NCBI RefSeq assembly: GCF_025548535.1
Contig: NZ_JAJLQW010000004.1
Coordinates: forward strand, 361,981-425,980
Source of the DNA: Undibacterium sp. Jales W-56
Lineage (GTDB): Bacteria; Pseudomonadota; Gammaproteobacteria; Burkholderiales; Burkholderiaceae_D
DNA: 64,000 nucleotides
Reading direction: 5' to 3'
Below the pieces are notes generated by a model. The model was given only the letters and a program-made list of their open reading frames with translations, was not told the origin of the DNA and ran no database searches. Of the stretch, positions 1 to 9,188 are shown piece by piece (position 1 is the stretch's first letter; the number at the start of each line of letters is the position of its first letter). Both the position numbers and the translations under genes were made by a program.

Positions 1-516
1 CAACAGATCGCCGCCGATCACGGTGCCGACGATTTTGAGTGGGCCATGCAGCCCGAAGACCGCTCGCGCTTATGGGCGGCGCGGCACAATGCGTATTTCG
101 CCCTGCTGCAATTACGGCCCGGAGCACGCGCCATCTCGACCGATTGCTGCGTACCGATTTCGCGGCTGGCAGAATGCATACTCGATACCCAAATCGATTG
201 CGAACGTCACCAGCTCATTTACTCTATTATCGGTCACGTCGGCGACGGCAATTTCCACGTCTTGATGATGATTGATCCGCATGACCCTGACGAAGTCGCC
301 ACAGCAGAAGGAGTGAACAGCCGCATGGTGACACGCGCCCTGGCCATGGATGGCACTTGCACCGGCGAGCACGGCGTTGGCATGCACAAAATGGCGTTCC
401 TGATACAAGAGCATGGCAGCGACGCGATCCAGCTGATGCGCAGCGTAAAACATGCTTTCGATCCCGACAATCTCATGAATCCCGGCAAGATTATCGCCTG
501 GGAAGCCGATGCCTGA
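1..516 (+). CDS. FAD-linked oxidase, D-lactate dehydrogenase (cytochrome)/GlcD type, C-terminal part
   Basis: The last 171 codons of an FAD-dependent 2-hydroxyacid dehydrogenase; the start lies before the window. The family oxidises D-lactate or glycolate and passes electrons to cytochrome c or quinone. Visible motifs are GHVGDGNFH (232-258), GTCTGEHGVG (352-381) and DPDNLMNPGKI (460-492), all typical of the FAD-oxidase C-terminal domain. The reading frame is open from base 1, and the ATG at 46 lies inside family-like sequence, so it is not the true start. A LysR-type regulator follows 119 bp downstream on the same strand. D-lactate as substrate is inferred from the motif set; glycolate oxidase subunit GlcD is the main alternative. 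Confidence 0.85.
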   Translation, partial: QQIAADHGADDFEWAMQPEDRSRLWAARHNAYFALLQLRPGARAISTDCCVPISRLAECILDTQIDCERHQLIYSIIGHVGDGNFHVLMMIDPHDPDEVATAEGVNSRMVTRALAMDGTCTGEHGVGMHKMAFLIQEHGSDAIQLMRSVKHAFDPDNLMNPGKIIAWEADA

Positions 517-635
517 TACGCACTGGAGCGCATTGGAGATCGATGAATTGCCAAGAAATTACCAGCGAATTGAAACTGCATTACCACTGACTTACTGAAG
601 AATACTGCCCATCTAACGACTCACGGATCCCCATA

Positions 636-1526
636 ATGGCAACACGCTTACCACCAGTACACGCCTTATCCGCATTTGAAGCCGCCGCCCGCCATGCCTC
701 GTTCGCGGTGGCAGCAGAAGAACTATGCATCACACCCTCGGCCTTATCCCATCGCATCCGTCTGCTGGAAGAACATCTGTGCGAACGCGTATTTGTGCGC
801 GAAGGCCGCAGCGTCACCCTGACGGAATTCGGACGCCGCTATCTCGATGTGGTGCGCAGCGCCTTGCGCACTTTGTCCGATTTTCCGCTGCCGCATAAGG
901 CCACGCAAAAACAATTGCGCGTCAAGGTGACTTTGCCGCCGACCTTTGCGCGCTATATGTTCATGCCGCGCCTGGCCAGCTTTACAACACTCCATCCCGA
1001 GATTGAAATCGAGATTTTCTTATTCGTGCCGCTGTACGATCTGAGTCTGTCCGAGAGCGATGTCGAGATTCGTTTCGGCGCCGGGGAATATCCGAATCTG
1101 GTGACCGAAAAACTCTTTGTCGAACCGTCTTTTGCAGTCGCCAGCCCGGCCTACCTGAAAACGATTCCAGCGCTTCAAAAGCCATCCGACTTGCAGCATG
1201 CAAAACTGCTGCGCTCCGCGCTGGAGCCGTGGCAACCCTGGTTTGAAGTAGCCGGACTGGAATGGCCGGAACCCGCGACAGGTCTGCGTATCGACGATCT
1301 GGGATTACTTCTGGAAGCAGTCAAACATGGTCACGGCATCGGCCTGACGCGCCAGCATTTTGCACAAGAACTGATAGAGCGCGGTGAGGTAGTCCGTCTA
1401 TTCGATACCCAACTCGCCACCCCGCCGCATGCGTATTATCTGGTGCATGAAGCACAGGCGATAATCCGCCCTGAGGTCCAGTCGTTCATTAACTGGATGC
1501 GCCAGACCTATCAATATACGACTTAG
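636..1526 (+). CDS. LysR-family transcriptional regulator, GcvA-like
   Basis: A 296-residue LysR-type regulator. Residues 5-65 hold the winged helix-turn-helix (FAVAAEELCITPSALSHRI at about 23-41), and the remainder is a periplasmic-binding-protein-like effector domain. The opening LPPVHALSAFEAAARHASF is typical of the GcvA/AmpR-like subgroup. The target is unknown: there is no divergent partner, and the gene upstream on the same strand is the FAD oxidase, which is only a candidate. The stop lies 10 bp from the end of the convergent GGDEF-EAL gene, and no terminator fits between them. The ATG at 636 has only a weak ribosome site. Confidence 0.88.
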   Translation: MATRLPPVHALSAFEAAARHASFAVAAEELCITPSALSHRIRLLEEHLCERVFVREGRSVTLTEFGRRYLDVVRSALRTLSDFPLPHKATQKQLRVKVTLPPTFARYMFMPRLASFTTLHPEIEIEIFLFVPLYDLSLSESDVEIRFGAGEYPNLVTEKLFVEPSFAVASPAYLKTIPALQKPSDLQHAKLLRSALEPWQPWFEVAGLEWPEPATGLRIDDLGLLLEAVKHGHGIGLTRQHFAQELIERGEVVRLFDTQLATPPHAYYLVHEAQAIIRPEVQSFINWMRQTYQYTT

Positions 1527-1536
1527 GATGACAGAA

Positions 1537-3888
1537 TTAAGATTGCAAAACAAGGGCAGGATTTTTTTCTAGCCAGACATCGATAGGCGTAGGTCTGCAA
1601 TACAAATACCCTTGCAGGCAAGCGCAACCGCTGGCGATCAAAAAATCCGCCTGCTGCTGCGTCTCTACTCCCTCGGCAACTACGCGCAATCCCAGGTGAC
1701 TCGCCATCGATAAAATCGATTGGACAATCGCTGTATCGTTCGGATCGGCTGGCGTGTCGTCGACGAAACTCTTGTCAATTTTAAGTTCGTAGATAGGCAG
1801 TTTTTTTAAGTAGGCAAGACTGGAATAGCCGGTTCCAAAATCATCAATAGAAAAGCGTACGCCCAATCTGGCCAGGGTATGCATACGCTCAATAGTCTCT
1901 TGCAGATTATTGATCAACAGTCCCTCGGTCACTTCCAGCACCAGCCTGGATGCCGGCGCACCGGTCTCATGCAATACCGCAATGACCTTATCGACAAAAT
2001 CGGTCTGCCTGAATTGCTTAGGACTGACATTGATCGACAAGGTCAGCGGCCAGCCTGCGCGCTCAAGGCGTAGCAAGGCCAGGCATCCCTGCAGCAAGGC
2101 CCAATCACCTAATTGCACGATCATGCCGGACTCTTCCGCAATCGGTATGAATAAAGCGGGCGAGATGGCGCCGCGCTCAGGATGCATCCAGCGCATCAGC
2201 AATTCTGCGCCTTCCGGTATTCCTTCATGATTGACCTGCGCCTGCATTACCATTTGCAGTTGATCGCCATTCAGTGCCTTGGCCAAATCCCGGGTCAGGG
2301 TCAGGCGTTGTTCTACTTCAGCCTGCATATTCGCTTCAAAAAAAGCGATTTGATTGCGCCCGGCAGCCTTGGCCCGGTTCATCGCAGTATCCGCTTCCCG
2401 CAATAAATCATCGATATTTTGCTCTGCCTTAGGGAGCAAGGTCACGCCTATGCTGCAGCCGGAGTTATAGGTCTGCCCGTCAATCTCAAACGGTTCTGCA
2501 AGCGCCGCATGAATTTTTTCGGCGACTGCTAATGCGCCTAAAGCGCCGGCGCCGATATCGCTGGCCACATTAGAGATAATCACCACAAACTCGTCGCCGC
2601 CGATACGCGCTACGGAGTCAACTTCGCGCAACAAGGTTTTGAGTCTTTGCGTCACATGCACCAGCAGGGAATCGCCTACCGCGTGGCCAAGTGCATCATT
2701 GATGTATTTGAAGTGATCCAGATCAATGCATAAGACCGCGCTGATCAAACCAGTACGGCGCGCCGTCGCCAACAAGATATCAAGCCGATCCATCATCAGG
2801 CGACGATTCGGCAAGCCTGTCAAGACATCAAAATATTCGAGTTGATATAGCTGCTGCTCAGCTTGTTTTCGTTCGGTGATGTCTCTCTCAACAGCCACCC
2901 AATGACTGGCTTGCCCTTGCTCATCGGCCAGAGGAATAATATCGGTCTCAACCCAGAACTGCTCTCCCGATTTACTGTATTTGATCAGTTCTGCATGCAC
3001 CGTATCGCCTTCCTGCAAGGCAATCGTGATGCGCTTCACCTCTTGTTGCTGGGTATTCGGTCCATACAATAAGGCGACCGTTTTTCCAGAAACCTCTTCC
3101 AGCGAATACCCTGTGCGCCTCTCAAAAGCATCATTGACGAACACGATCTGATGCTCGCCCTGCTGATGCGAGCCCACATCCATGATGATGACGATATCAT
3201 TCAAACGCGATAAGGCGGCGGCATTCAATCGTAGAGCGGCATTGGCCGCGCGCAAGTTTGACTGGCCGGCTTTAAGCGAGTCCGAGATGGCCAGTTGCGC
3301 ATCCAGCGAACGTTCCAGCCGCTGCAGCAATACACCGCAGGAGATGGTGATCACAGAACTAATGAAGGTAAAATTCAAAGTGATCACCACCCACTGAACC
3401 AAAGGCTGGTCGCTGAGATGATCAATGTGCAGATTCGCTTGGGCAAGATAGCCGATACCAAGCATGGAAATGGCGTTGATCAACAGACCAAAGATGGCCG
3501 GACGAAAACCGATCAGCAAGGCCGTCATGACCGGGAAAGCCATCAGATAGATCTGACTGACCGGTCCCACTTTGATCAAAAACCAGATGCCGAGAATGTA
3601 TAAGAGGATAAGCAAATTCCAGGCGCGGAACTTGAACGACCATTGCGGCATGCACCACAAGCATGCCACCCAGATCAATGCAACCAGATCAATCGCGACG
3701 ACCGACCAGAATCCCTGTCGGATTGCTAGAGTAATGCTTGGAATTGCCGTGAGAAAGCCCAGTACCAGCGCCGTCAGCAAAATAGCGGACAAAACTTGCG
3801 CCCGCCACTGTTGCATATCGGCTTGCCCTGATCCAGGCGTCAGTACATACCGGCGAAATCGTTGCGTCAAAGTCGTCAAGCGGCCCAT
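1537..3888 (-). CDS. Membrane-bound PAS-GGDEF-EAL cyclic-di-GMP protein
   Basis: A 783-residue inner-membrane signalling protein that should make and/or degrade cyclic-di-GMP. In order: about six membrane helices (residues 30-190), a PAS/PAC sensor domain (about 225-345, ending in DITERKQAEQQ), a GGDEF domain (350-515) and an EAL domain (525-775). The cyclase motif GGDEF is intact at 430-434, with an inhibitory-site RxxD (REVD) at 421-424. In the phosphodiesterase half the signature reads ELLMR at 562-566 instead of EAL, but the metal-binding Glu, Leu and Arg spacing is kept, and DDFGTGYSS (682-690), KIDKSF and AEGVET (738-743) are present. Both activities look possible. The upstream region carries three ACCGGT repeats. 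Confidence 0.93.
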   Translation of the reverse strand: MGRLTTLTQRFRRYVLTPGSGQADMQQWRAQVLSAILLTALVLGFLTAIPSITLAIRQGFWSVVAIDLVALIWVACLWCMPQWSFKFRAWNLLILLYILGIWFLIKVGPVSQIYLMAFPVMTALLIGFRPAIFGLLINAISMLGIGYLAQANLHIDHLSDQPLVQWVVITLNFTFISSVITISCGVLLQRLERSLDAQLAISDSLKAGQSNLRAANAALRLNAAALSRLNDIVIIMDVGSHQQGEHQIVFVNDAFERRTGYSLEEVSGKTVALLYGPNTQQQEVKRITIALQEGDTVHAELIKYSKSGEQFWVETDIIPLADEQGQASHWVAVERDITERKQAEQQLYQLEYFDVLTGLPNRRLMMDRLDILLATARRTGLISAVLCIDLDHFKYINDALGHAVGDSLLVHVTQRLKTLLREVDSVARIGGDEFVVIISNVASDIGAGALGALAVAEKIHAALAEPFEIDGQTYNSGCSIGVTLLPKAEQNIDDLLREADTAMNRAKAAGRNQIAFFEANMQAEVEQRLTLTRDLAKALNGDQLQMVMQAQVNHEGIPEGAELLMRWMHPERGAISPALFIPIAEESGMIVQLGDWALLQGCLALLRLERAGWPLTLSINVSPKQFRQTDFVDKVIAVLHETGAPASRLVLEVTEGLLINNLQETIERMHTLARLGVRFSIDDFGTGYSSLAYLKKLPIYELKIDKSFVDDTPADPNDTAIVQSILSMASHLGLRVVAEGVETQQQADFLIASGCACLQGYLYCRPTPIDVWLEKNPALVLQS

Positions 3889-4006
3889 CCAGATAAAAAA
3901 GGAGTGAAGACACTAAGCGAGAAATCTATTGCCAAGTTGCCATTTATACTCTGAATTTCGCTTCGTTGCCATCACTTCACGTAATTTACCGCCAAGCAAT
4001 GGAGTA

Positions 4007-4060
4007 AACCGGTTTTATCTCCCTGAAATTGTTAACCGGTCAGGTCCGCGGACACCGGTT
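4007..4060. promoter_or_regulatory. Three ACCGGT repeats upstream of the GGDEF-EAL gene
   Basis: ACCGGT occurs at 4008-4013, 4035-4040 and 4054-4059, the first inside the perfect palindrome AACCGGTT (4007-4014). The cluster lies 120-170 bp upstream of the GGDEF-EAL start and runs into the end of the aldo/keto reductase gene. It could be a set of operator half-sites, but no known regulator is assigned. Confidence 0.25.
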
Positions 4061-4956
4061 CAATCAACGTTTTTACCTGCCGAGGCACACCACAGAGTGA
4101 ACCACTGCTCACGTGTCAGATGGACCTGGGTGGCTTGCGCCGCTTCCCTGATCGCAGCAATCCGTCCGGAGCCAGTCAGCACCACCGGTCTGGCAGGATG
4201 CTGCAATATCCAGGCGATCGCCACCGTTGATGGCGATACATGCAGTTGACCGGCAACCGTCTGCAGCGCCTGACGCACCCGCAGGCCGCGCTCGCTCTCA
4301 TCCGCAAACAAACGCCCACCTGCCAGAGCGGACCAGATCATCGGCGCAATGCCCAGGCGCTGGCATTGGTCCAGCGTGCCATCATGCAAAGGCGGCAAAT
4401 GCATTAACGACAGCTCAACTTGATTGGTCACGATGGGAAAGCGCGACGCCAGTAATTCAAATTGCGACGGCGTGAAGTTCGAGACGCCAAAATGCCTGAC
4501 CTTGCCGCTGTTTTGCAAATGCTGGAATGCCTCCGCCATCTCATCGGCATGCATCAAGGGATCGGGGCGATGTATCAGCAATAAATCGAGGGTATCGATC
4601 TGCATCTGGCGCAACGAATTTTCCGCCGAGGCGATGATATGCGCACGGCTGGTATCGTAATGCTGGATCCAGTGCGCCGGTCGTTGATCAGACACGAGTT
4701 TGATACCGCATTTGCTGACGATTTCAATTTTGTTGCGCAGATGCGGTGCGATCGCCAGCGCTTCGCCAAACAGGCGTTCGCACTGGTAATTGCCATAGAT
4801 ATCCGCATGATCGGTGGTGGTAATACCCAGTTCCAGCGCCTGCTCGATCAAGGTGACGCGTTGTTGCGGCGTCATATTCCAATCGGCAAGACGCCACAAG
4901 CCGAGCGCGATGCGGGAGAACTGCGAGCCTTCAAAGGAAATATTGATGCGTTGCAT
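4060..4956 (-). CDS. Aldo/keto reductase, YdhF-like
   Basis: An NADPH-dependent aldo/keto reductase of 298 residues, cytosolic, with a TIM-barrel fold. The family tetrad is visible: Asp and Tyr in DHADIYGNYQ, Lys in EIVSKCGIK, and His in LLLIHRPDPL. The C-terminal segment GSGRIAAIREA carries the usual cofactor phosphate-binding residues. Closest by memory to E. coli YdhF, whose physiological substrate is not established. A GTG at 4965 could extend it by three codons; I prefer the ATG at 4956, though neither has a good ribosome site. The neighbours (c-di-GMP protein and alaC) do not suggest a pathway. Confidence 0.88.
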   Translation of the reverse strand: MQRINISFEGSQFSRIALGLWRLADWNMTPQQRVTLIEQALELGITTTDHADIYGNYQCERLFGEALAIAPHLRNKIEIVSKCGIKLVSDQRPAHWIQHYDTSRAHIIASAENSLRQMQIDTLDLLLIHRPDPLMHADEMAEAFQHLQNSGKVRHFGVSNFTPSQFELLASRFPIVTNQVELSLMHLPPLHDGTLDQCQRLGIAPMIWSALAGGRLFADESERGLRVRQALQTVAGQLHVSPSTVAIAWILQHPARPVVLTGSGRIAAIREAAQATQVHLTREQWFTLWCASAGKNVD

Positions 4957-5023
4957 AGGTTTCACAAGAAAAGATTAAAAAATCCAGACGACATCCCGCC
5001 GCCTGGAATGAGCTACGACATGA

Positions 5024-6247
5024 TCAGGCGATCAAATTATCTTCGGCAAACATCTTCTTCAGGCCGCGTAATGCCTGGCGTATCCGCGCCTCGTTCTCGA
5101 TCAGCGCAAAACGTACATACTCGTCACCGTACTCACCGAATCCTATCCCCGGCGACACGCAGAGCCGGGCTTTTTCCAATACCTGCCTGGCAAATTCCAG
5201 TGAACCGAGCTGCCGATAATGCTCAGGAATATGCGCCCAAATATACATCGATGCCTTTGGCGTATCGACCATCCAGCCGAGTTCGTGCAAACCCTTGACC
5301 AGCACATCGCGACGACGCTGATACTTGTCCCGGATGTCGTTCACGCAAGCCTGATCGCCCTCCAGCGCAGCAATCGCCGCCACCTGCACCGGCGTAAAAC
5401 TGCCATAGTCATGATAGCTCTTAATGCGCGCCAGAGCAGCGACCAGTTCTTTATTGCCGACCATAAAACCGATGCGCCAGCCTGCCATGTTATAGCTTTT
5501 AGACAGCGTAAAAAATTCAACCGCGACATCGCGTGCGCCTGGCACCTGCATGATAGACGGCGCTCTCCAGCCGTCAAACACGATGTCGGCATAGGCGAGA
5601 TCGTGGACGACTAAAATTTGGTGCTCTTTCGCCAGTTTCACGACCCGTTCGAAGAATTCCAGCTCCACGCACTGGGCGGTCGGATTCGACGGGAAGCCGA
5701 AGATCATCATCTTCGGCTTAGGATAACTTTCACGTATCGCCCGCTCCAGTTCGGCGAAAAAATCGACGCCGGGGCTCATGCGTATTGAACGTATATCGGC
5801 CCCCGCAATCACGGCGCCGTAGATATGAATCGGATAGCTGGGATTCGGCACCAATACCGTGTCGCCTTTATCCAGCGTCGCCAGCATCAGGTGCGCCAGG
5901 CCTTCTTTGGAACCGATGGTCACAATCGCTTCTGAGTCAGGATTCAAATCCACGTCGTAGCGCGTCTTGTACCAGTGCGCAATCGCGCGTCGTAAGCGCG
6001 GTATGCCTTTGGACGCCGAATAGCCGTGCGTATCGGGACGCTGTGCCACCTCGACCAGCTTGGCGACGATATGCGGCGGCGTGGCGCCATCCGGATTGCC
6101 CATCGACATATCGATGATATCTTCGCCGCGACGGCGCGCCGCCATCTTGAGCTCGGCAGTGATATTGAAAACGTAAGGAGGAAGGCGATTGATACGGGAG
6201 AAGGAATAACCCCGTCCCGGCGGAGTAGGTATAGTTGTCATCATCAT
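5024..6247 (-). CDS. alaC: Alanine transaminase AlaC (PLP-dependent aminotransferase)
   Basis: A class I/II aminotransferase interconverting pyruvate and alanine, using glutamate as amino donor. From [20 protein letters not shown] through [18 protein letters not shown] to the C-terminal region it follows E. coli AlaC closely as I remember that protein. The pyridoxal-phosphate lysine lies in [14 protein letters not shown]. The frame stays open to 6382, but the extra residues are not family-like and would overlap anmK by 44 bp. The start is therefore placed in the run of three ATG codons at 6247, 6244 and 6241, giving about 405-407 residues against about 412 in E. coli. No clear Shine-Dalgarno is seen. 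It lies downstream of anmK on the same strand. Confidence 0.93.
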   Translation of the reverse strand: MMMTTIPTPPGRGYSFSRINRLPPYVFNITAELKMAARRRGEDIIDMSMGNPDGATPPHIVAKLVEVAQRPDTHGYSASKGIPRLRRAIAHWYKTRYDVDLNPDSEAIVTIGSKEGLAHLMLATLDKGDTVLVPNPSYPIHIYGAVIAGADIRSIRMSPGVDFFAELERAIRESYPKPKMMIFGFPSNPTAQCVELEFFERVVKLAKEHQILVVHDLAYADIVFDGWRAPSIMQVPGARDVAVEFFTLSKSYNMAGWRIGFMVGNKELVAALARIKSYHDYGSFTPVQVAAIAALEGDQACVNDIRDKYQRRRDVLVKGLHELGWMVDTPKASMYIWAHIPEHYRQLGSLEFARQVLEKARLCVSPGIGFGEYGDEYVRFALIENEARIRQALRGLKKMFAEDNLIA

Positions 6248-6338
6248 TTGTACGTAAGCGCCCGGATCCGTCCGAGCGACGTTGAAGCGATTGCTTCTGG
6301 AATGATCATAACCAGCGGCGTCAATTCCTGCAATGATT

Positions 6339-7481
6339 TTATGCCGGATACAAGGCACCCAGCATGCGATGCGCTTTGGCACCGGTCACTTCCGGCAAAT
6401 TACCCGGCAAACCCAGCACAAATTGCTGCGCCAACCAGGCAAATGCAAGCGCTTCGACATGCTGCGGCGAAACCCCTAAATCCTCTGTCGTAGCCAGGGT
6501 AGCCGATGACTGATGGCGGCTTAATTGCGCTGCAATGCGCTGCATTAAATGCCGGTTATATGCACCGCCGCCGCAGACATACACGCTGCTCACATCCGGC
6601 GCATATGCAATGATCGCATCGACCAGAGTCTGAGCCGTGAACTCACATAAAGTCGCCTGCACATCGACCGCCGGCACGGCAGAAAACCCAGGCAATTTTG
6701 CCGCCATCCATTCAGGCCGGAACAGATCCCGTCCGGTGCTTTTCGGCGGTATCTGACGCAAGAAAGACTCATCGCATAAGGCTGCCAGCAGCGCCGTATG
6801 TACTTGCCCCTGGCGCGCCCAAGCACCGTTCCCGTCATACGTTTTCGCCTGATGTTGGGCGATCCAGGCATCCATCAGCACATTACCGGGTCCGGTGTCG
6901 AAACCGGTAGTTGCCCCGTCCGCATGCAAGATGCTGATATTGCTGATGCCGCCGATATTAGCAACCACCCGGCACTGTCCTGCCTGACCAAAAATCGCAC
7001 GATGGAACGCCGGCACCAGAGGCGCACCCTGCCCGCCCGCTGCCACATCGCGGCTGCGGAAATCCGCGATCACATCGATGCCGGTCAACTCGGCCAGCAA
7101 GGCCGGATTATTGGTCTGGCGGGTATAGCCCAGCTCCGGGCGATGTCGTATGGTTTGCCCATGAACGCCAATTGCACGTATCTTTATCGGCTCAACCGGA
7201 AGCTGGCGTTGCAAGTCCGCGACACATTCCGCGTAGCGCTCAACAAGGGCATGGGCAAGCAACGACTCCCGCTGAATTTCGTTTTCACCCGATTGCTGCA
7301 AGGCCAGCACATCGGCACGCAACCCGGCGGAAAACGGCACATAGGAACTGGCGAGTAAACGCATCGCTGAATGCTGTCCATTTTCTGGCAAAACGACCGC
7401 AACGCCATCCACACCATCCAGGCTAGTACCGGACATCAAGCCGATGTATATATTGTTTGCTAGGTGATCTTTGTTAGTCAT
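6339..7481 (-). CDS. anmK: Anhydro-N-acetylmuramic acid kinase
   Basis: AnmK converts 1,6-anhydro-N-acetylmuramic acid from peptidoglycan recycling to MurNAc-6-phosphate. The product is about 380 residues with the family opening [14 protein letters not shown], the segment [10 protein letters not shown], and the [14 protein letters not shown] and [12 protein letters not shown] motifs. The frame extends to a TTG at 7553, but that stretch contains the terminator of the preceding gene (stem 7508-7534), so I place the start at the ATG at 7481, just before [15 protein letters not shown]. The upstream gene on the same strand is the peptidoglycan endopeptidase mepM, so wall opening and fragment recycling are encoded side by side. 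Confidence 0.94.
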   Translation of the reverse strand: MTNKDHLANNIYIGLMSGTSLDGVDGVAVVLPENGQHSAMRLLASSYVPFSAGLRADVLALQQSGENEIQRESLLAHALVERYAECVADLQRQLPVEPIKIRAIGVHGQTIRHRPELGYTRQTNNPALLAELTGIDVIADFRSRDVAAGGQGAPLVPAFHRAIFGQAGQCRVVANIGGISNISILHADGATTGFDTGPGNVLMDAWIAQHQAKTYDGNGAWARQGQVHTALLAALCDESFLRQIPPKSTGRDLFRPEWMAAKLPGFSAVPAVDVQATLCEFTAQTLVDAIIAYAPDVSSVYVCGGGAYNRHLMQRIAAQLSRHQSSATLATTEDLGVSPQHVEALAFAWLAQQFVLGLPGNLPEVTGAKAHRMLGALYPA

Positions 7482-7490
7482 GTCTGGTGT

Positions 7491-7534
7491 CGTGTCGGAA
7501 AAAGAAAAAGGCCGAACGTGGGGTGTTCGGCCTT
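7491..7534 (-). terminator. Rho-independent terminator between mepM and anmK
   Basis: On the minus strand a perfect 10-bp stem AAGGCCGAAC/GTTCGGCCTT (7534-7525 with 7517-7508, 7-nt loop) is followed by TTTCTTTTT. It lies about 20 bp after the mepM stop and 10 bp before the preferred anmK start, so anmK probably depends on read-through or a promoter of its own. Confidence 0.85.
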
Positions 7535-7554
7535 GTATTGTAATCGCAGACAAA

Positions 7555-8922
7555 CTATCTGGATGCCAGCTTCATGGTCTCTGCCATGCGTTCTGGACGT
7601 AAGAGCGCAAAGCGATGCGACATTTCATCCGCAATATTTTTAAATCGCGGCAGATCGGCGCCCGCCAGCGGCGGCGCACTTGGTACGCTGATCGACATAG
7701 GGTCGCGCGCCTCGTTATTCACGCGGAACTCATAATGCAGATGCGGTCCGGTTGACCAACCTGTCGTGCCGACATAACCAATGACTTCGCCCTGCACCAC
7801 TTTGCTGCCCTTGTGGATGCCCGGTGCAAAGCGGCTCATGTGTGCGTATGCCGTGCTGTAGTTATTCCAATGCTTGATGACCACCATATTGCCGTATCCA
7901 CCGCTTGGCCCGGCGGTATCCACCACGCCGTCACCGGAAGCGCGGATGGGGGTGCCTGTGACAGCCGCAAAATCGACGCCTTTATGCGCTTTCCACTGAC
8001 CGGAAATCGGATGCACCCGCATCGAGAAGCCGGACGATACCCGGGTAAATTCTAAAGGCGATTTCAGGAAGGCTTTTTTCAGGGATTTACCGTCAAAGCT
8101 ATAGTAGCCGCCGCTATTCGGCGACTCGTCAAACCAGACCGACTGGAATAATTTGCCGGCATTGCTGAATTCGCCGGCCAGCACGCGGCCGGTTTTAACG
8201 AACTCGCCGTTTTGCCAGAAAGTCTCATACACGACGTTGAAATGATCGCCGCGTTGCAGGTAGCGGAAATCGACATTCGTCTCAAACATGCTGACGATCT
8301 GGGTCGCAATATTGTCCGGGATCTGCGCATCGTCGGTCGCCGCAAACAAAGAAGAGCGGATGTCGCCTGAGCGCATTTCCACGCGTTTTTCCAATTTCGC
8401 ATTGGTGTCGGTAGCGATCAATTTGCCATTGGCATCGCGTGCCACTGTGATGCTGCGGGCCGGCTTGTCGTTGTTGTCCAGCAGAGTCGCCTGCAACCAT
8501 TCGAGCTCGCCTTCGTCATTGGTCTGGGCGCGGACGGATTTACCGGCCCGTAATTGCATCAGGCTACGCGCCGTCGCATCGGATTTCATGAAATCGCTGG
8601 CTTCGCTGTCATCCACGCCGAGGCGCAATAACAGGGCGCTCAGGGTATCGCCGCGCAATACTTTCTCTTCGCGGATGAAATGCTGTTCGTGCTCTTCCAG
8701 GGCGGCGATTTGTTCGTCAAGCTTGGGCAAATCGAGTTGTTGAGTGATTTTCTTGACTGGCAGGTCAGACGCATCGGGGGCCAGAGGTGCCACACCGACT
8801 GCACCAAAAGCGCACACCGCCAAAAATAATCCGCACACCGAAACGATACGCGAGGTGCGCGTGGTGCCGAACAACAGCCTGCTGCCAGAAGTTAAATGAT
8901 GGAATTTATCTGATAGACGCAT
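7555..8922 (-). CDS. mepM: M23 murein DD-endopeptidase, MepM-like
   Basis: A 455-residue periplasmic zinc metallopeptidase expected to cut peptide cross-links in peptidoglycan during growth. A signal-anchor helix spans residues 26-46, an OapA/LysM-like domain sits at about 85-150 (VLRGDTLSALLLRLGV), and the M23 LytM domain at 305-405. Zinc ligands are visible as HKGVD (His313, Asp317) and HLH (394-396). Length and order match E. coli MepM. It is divergent from tyrS and followed by a strong terminator, then anmK. The ATG at 8922 lacks a clear ribosome site. Confidence 0.9.
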   Translation of the reverse strand: MRLSDKFHHLTSGSRLLFGTTRTSRIVSVCGLFLAVCAFGAVGVAPLAPDASDLPVKKITQQLDLPKLDEQIAALEEHEQHFIREEKVLRGDTLSALLLRLGVDDSEASDFMKSDATARSLMQLRAGKSVRAQTNDEGELEWLQATLLDNNDKPARSITVARDANGKLIATDTNAKLEKRVEMRSGDIRSSLFAATDDAQIPDNIATQIVSMFETNVDFRYLQRGDHFNVVYETFWQNGEFVKTGRVLAGEFSNAGKLFQSVWFDESPNSGGYYSFDGKSLKKAFLKSPLEFTRVSSGFSMRVHPISGQWKAHKGVDFAAVTGTPIRASGDGVVDTAGPSGGYGNMVVIKHWNNYSTAYAHMSRFAPGIHKGSKVVQGEVIGYVGTTGWSTGPHLHYEFRVNNEARDPMSISVPSAPPLAGADLPRFKNIADEMSHRFALLRPERMAETMKLASR

Positions 8923-9188
8923 GCAATAAGTTAAAATTCACTGTTTTTACCGACATGATTCAGCTCATTCAGATGAAAAGAATGTTGTCGATGTGATTGA
9001 TCATTAAATAATTGATCCCACATTTTCGTGAAAAACAATTACTTATTATTTCTTTACTACCGAATTCTGTCGCAATTAAAAAGTTCGCGTGATTATAGCA
9101 AAGCCTTTTTCAAGCAATCGCTGATTATGGATGCGCAGCCCTCATTCAACCAGCAGTGTTACAAAAAATTGATGTATAAAAAATCAAC

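Noticed and set aside
4639..5298. 219-codon rightward frame across the alaC and aldo/keto reductase genes
   Set aside because: It is antisense to both conserved genes and has no recognisable motif.
6248..6382. Longer N-terminus of alaC
   Set aside because: The extra residues are not AlaC-like and would overlap the anmK coding end; three ATG codons at 6247-6241 are better.
8995..9025. TTGAT...ATTGAT repeat between mepM and tyrS as an FNR-type site
   Set aside because: The half-sites are direct rather than inverted at the N4 spacing needed.
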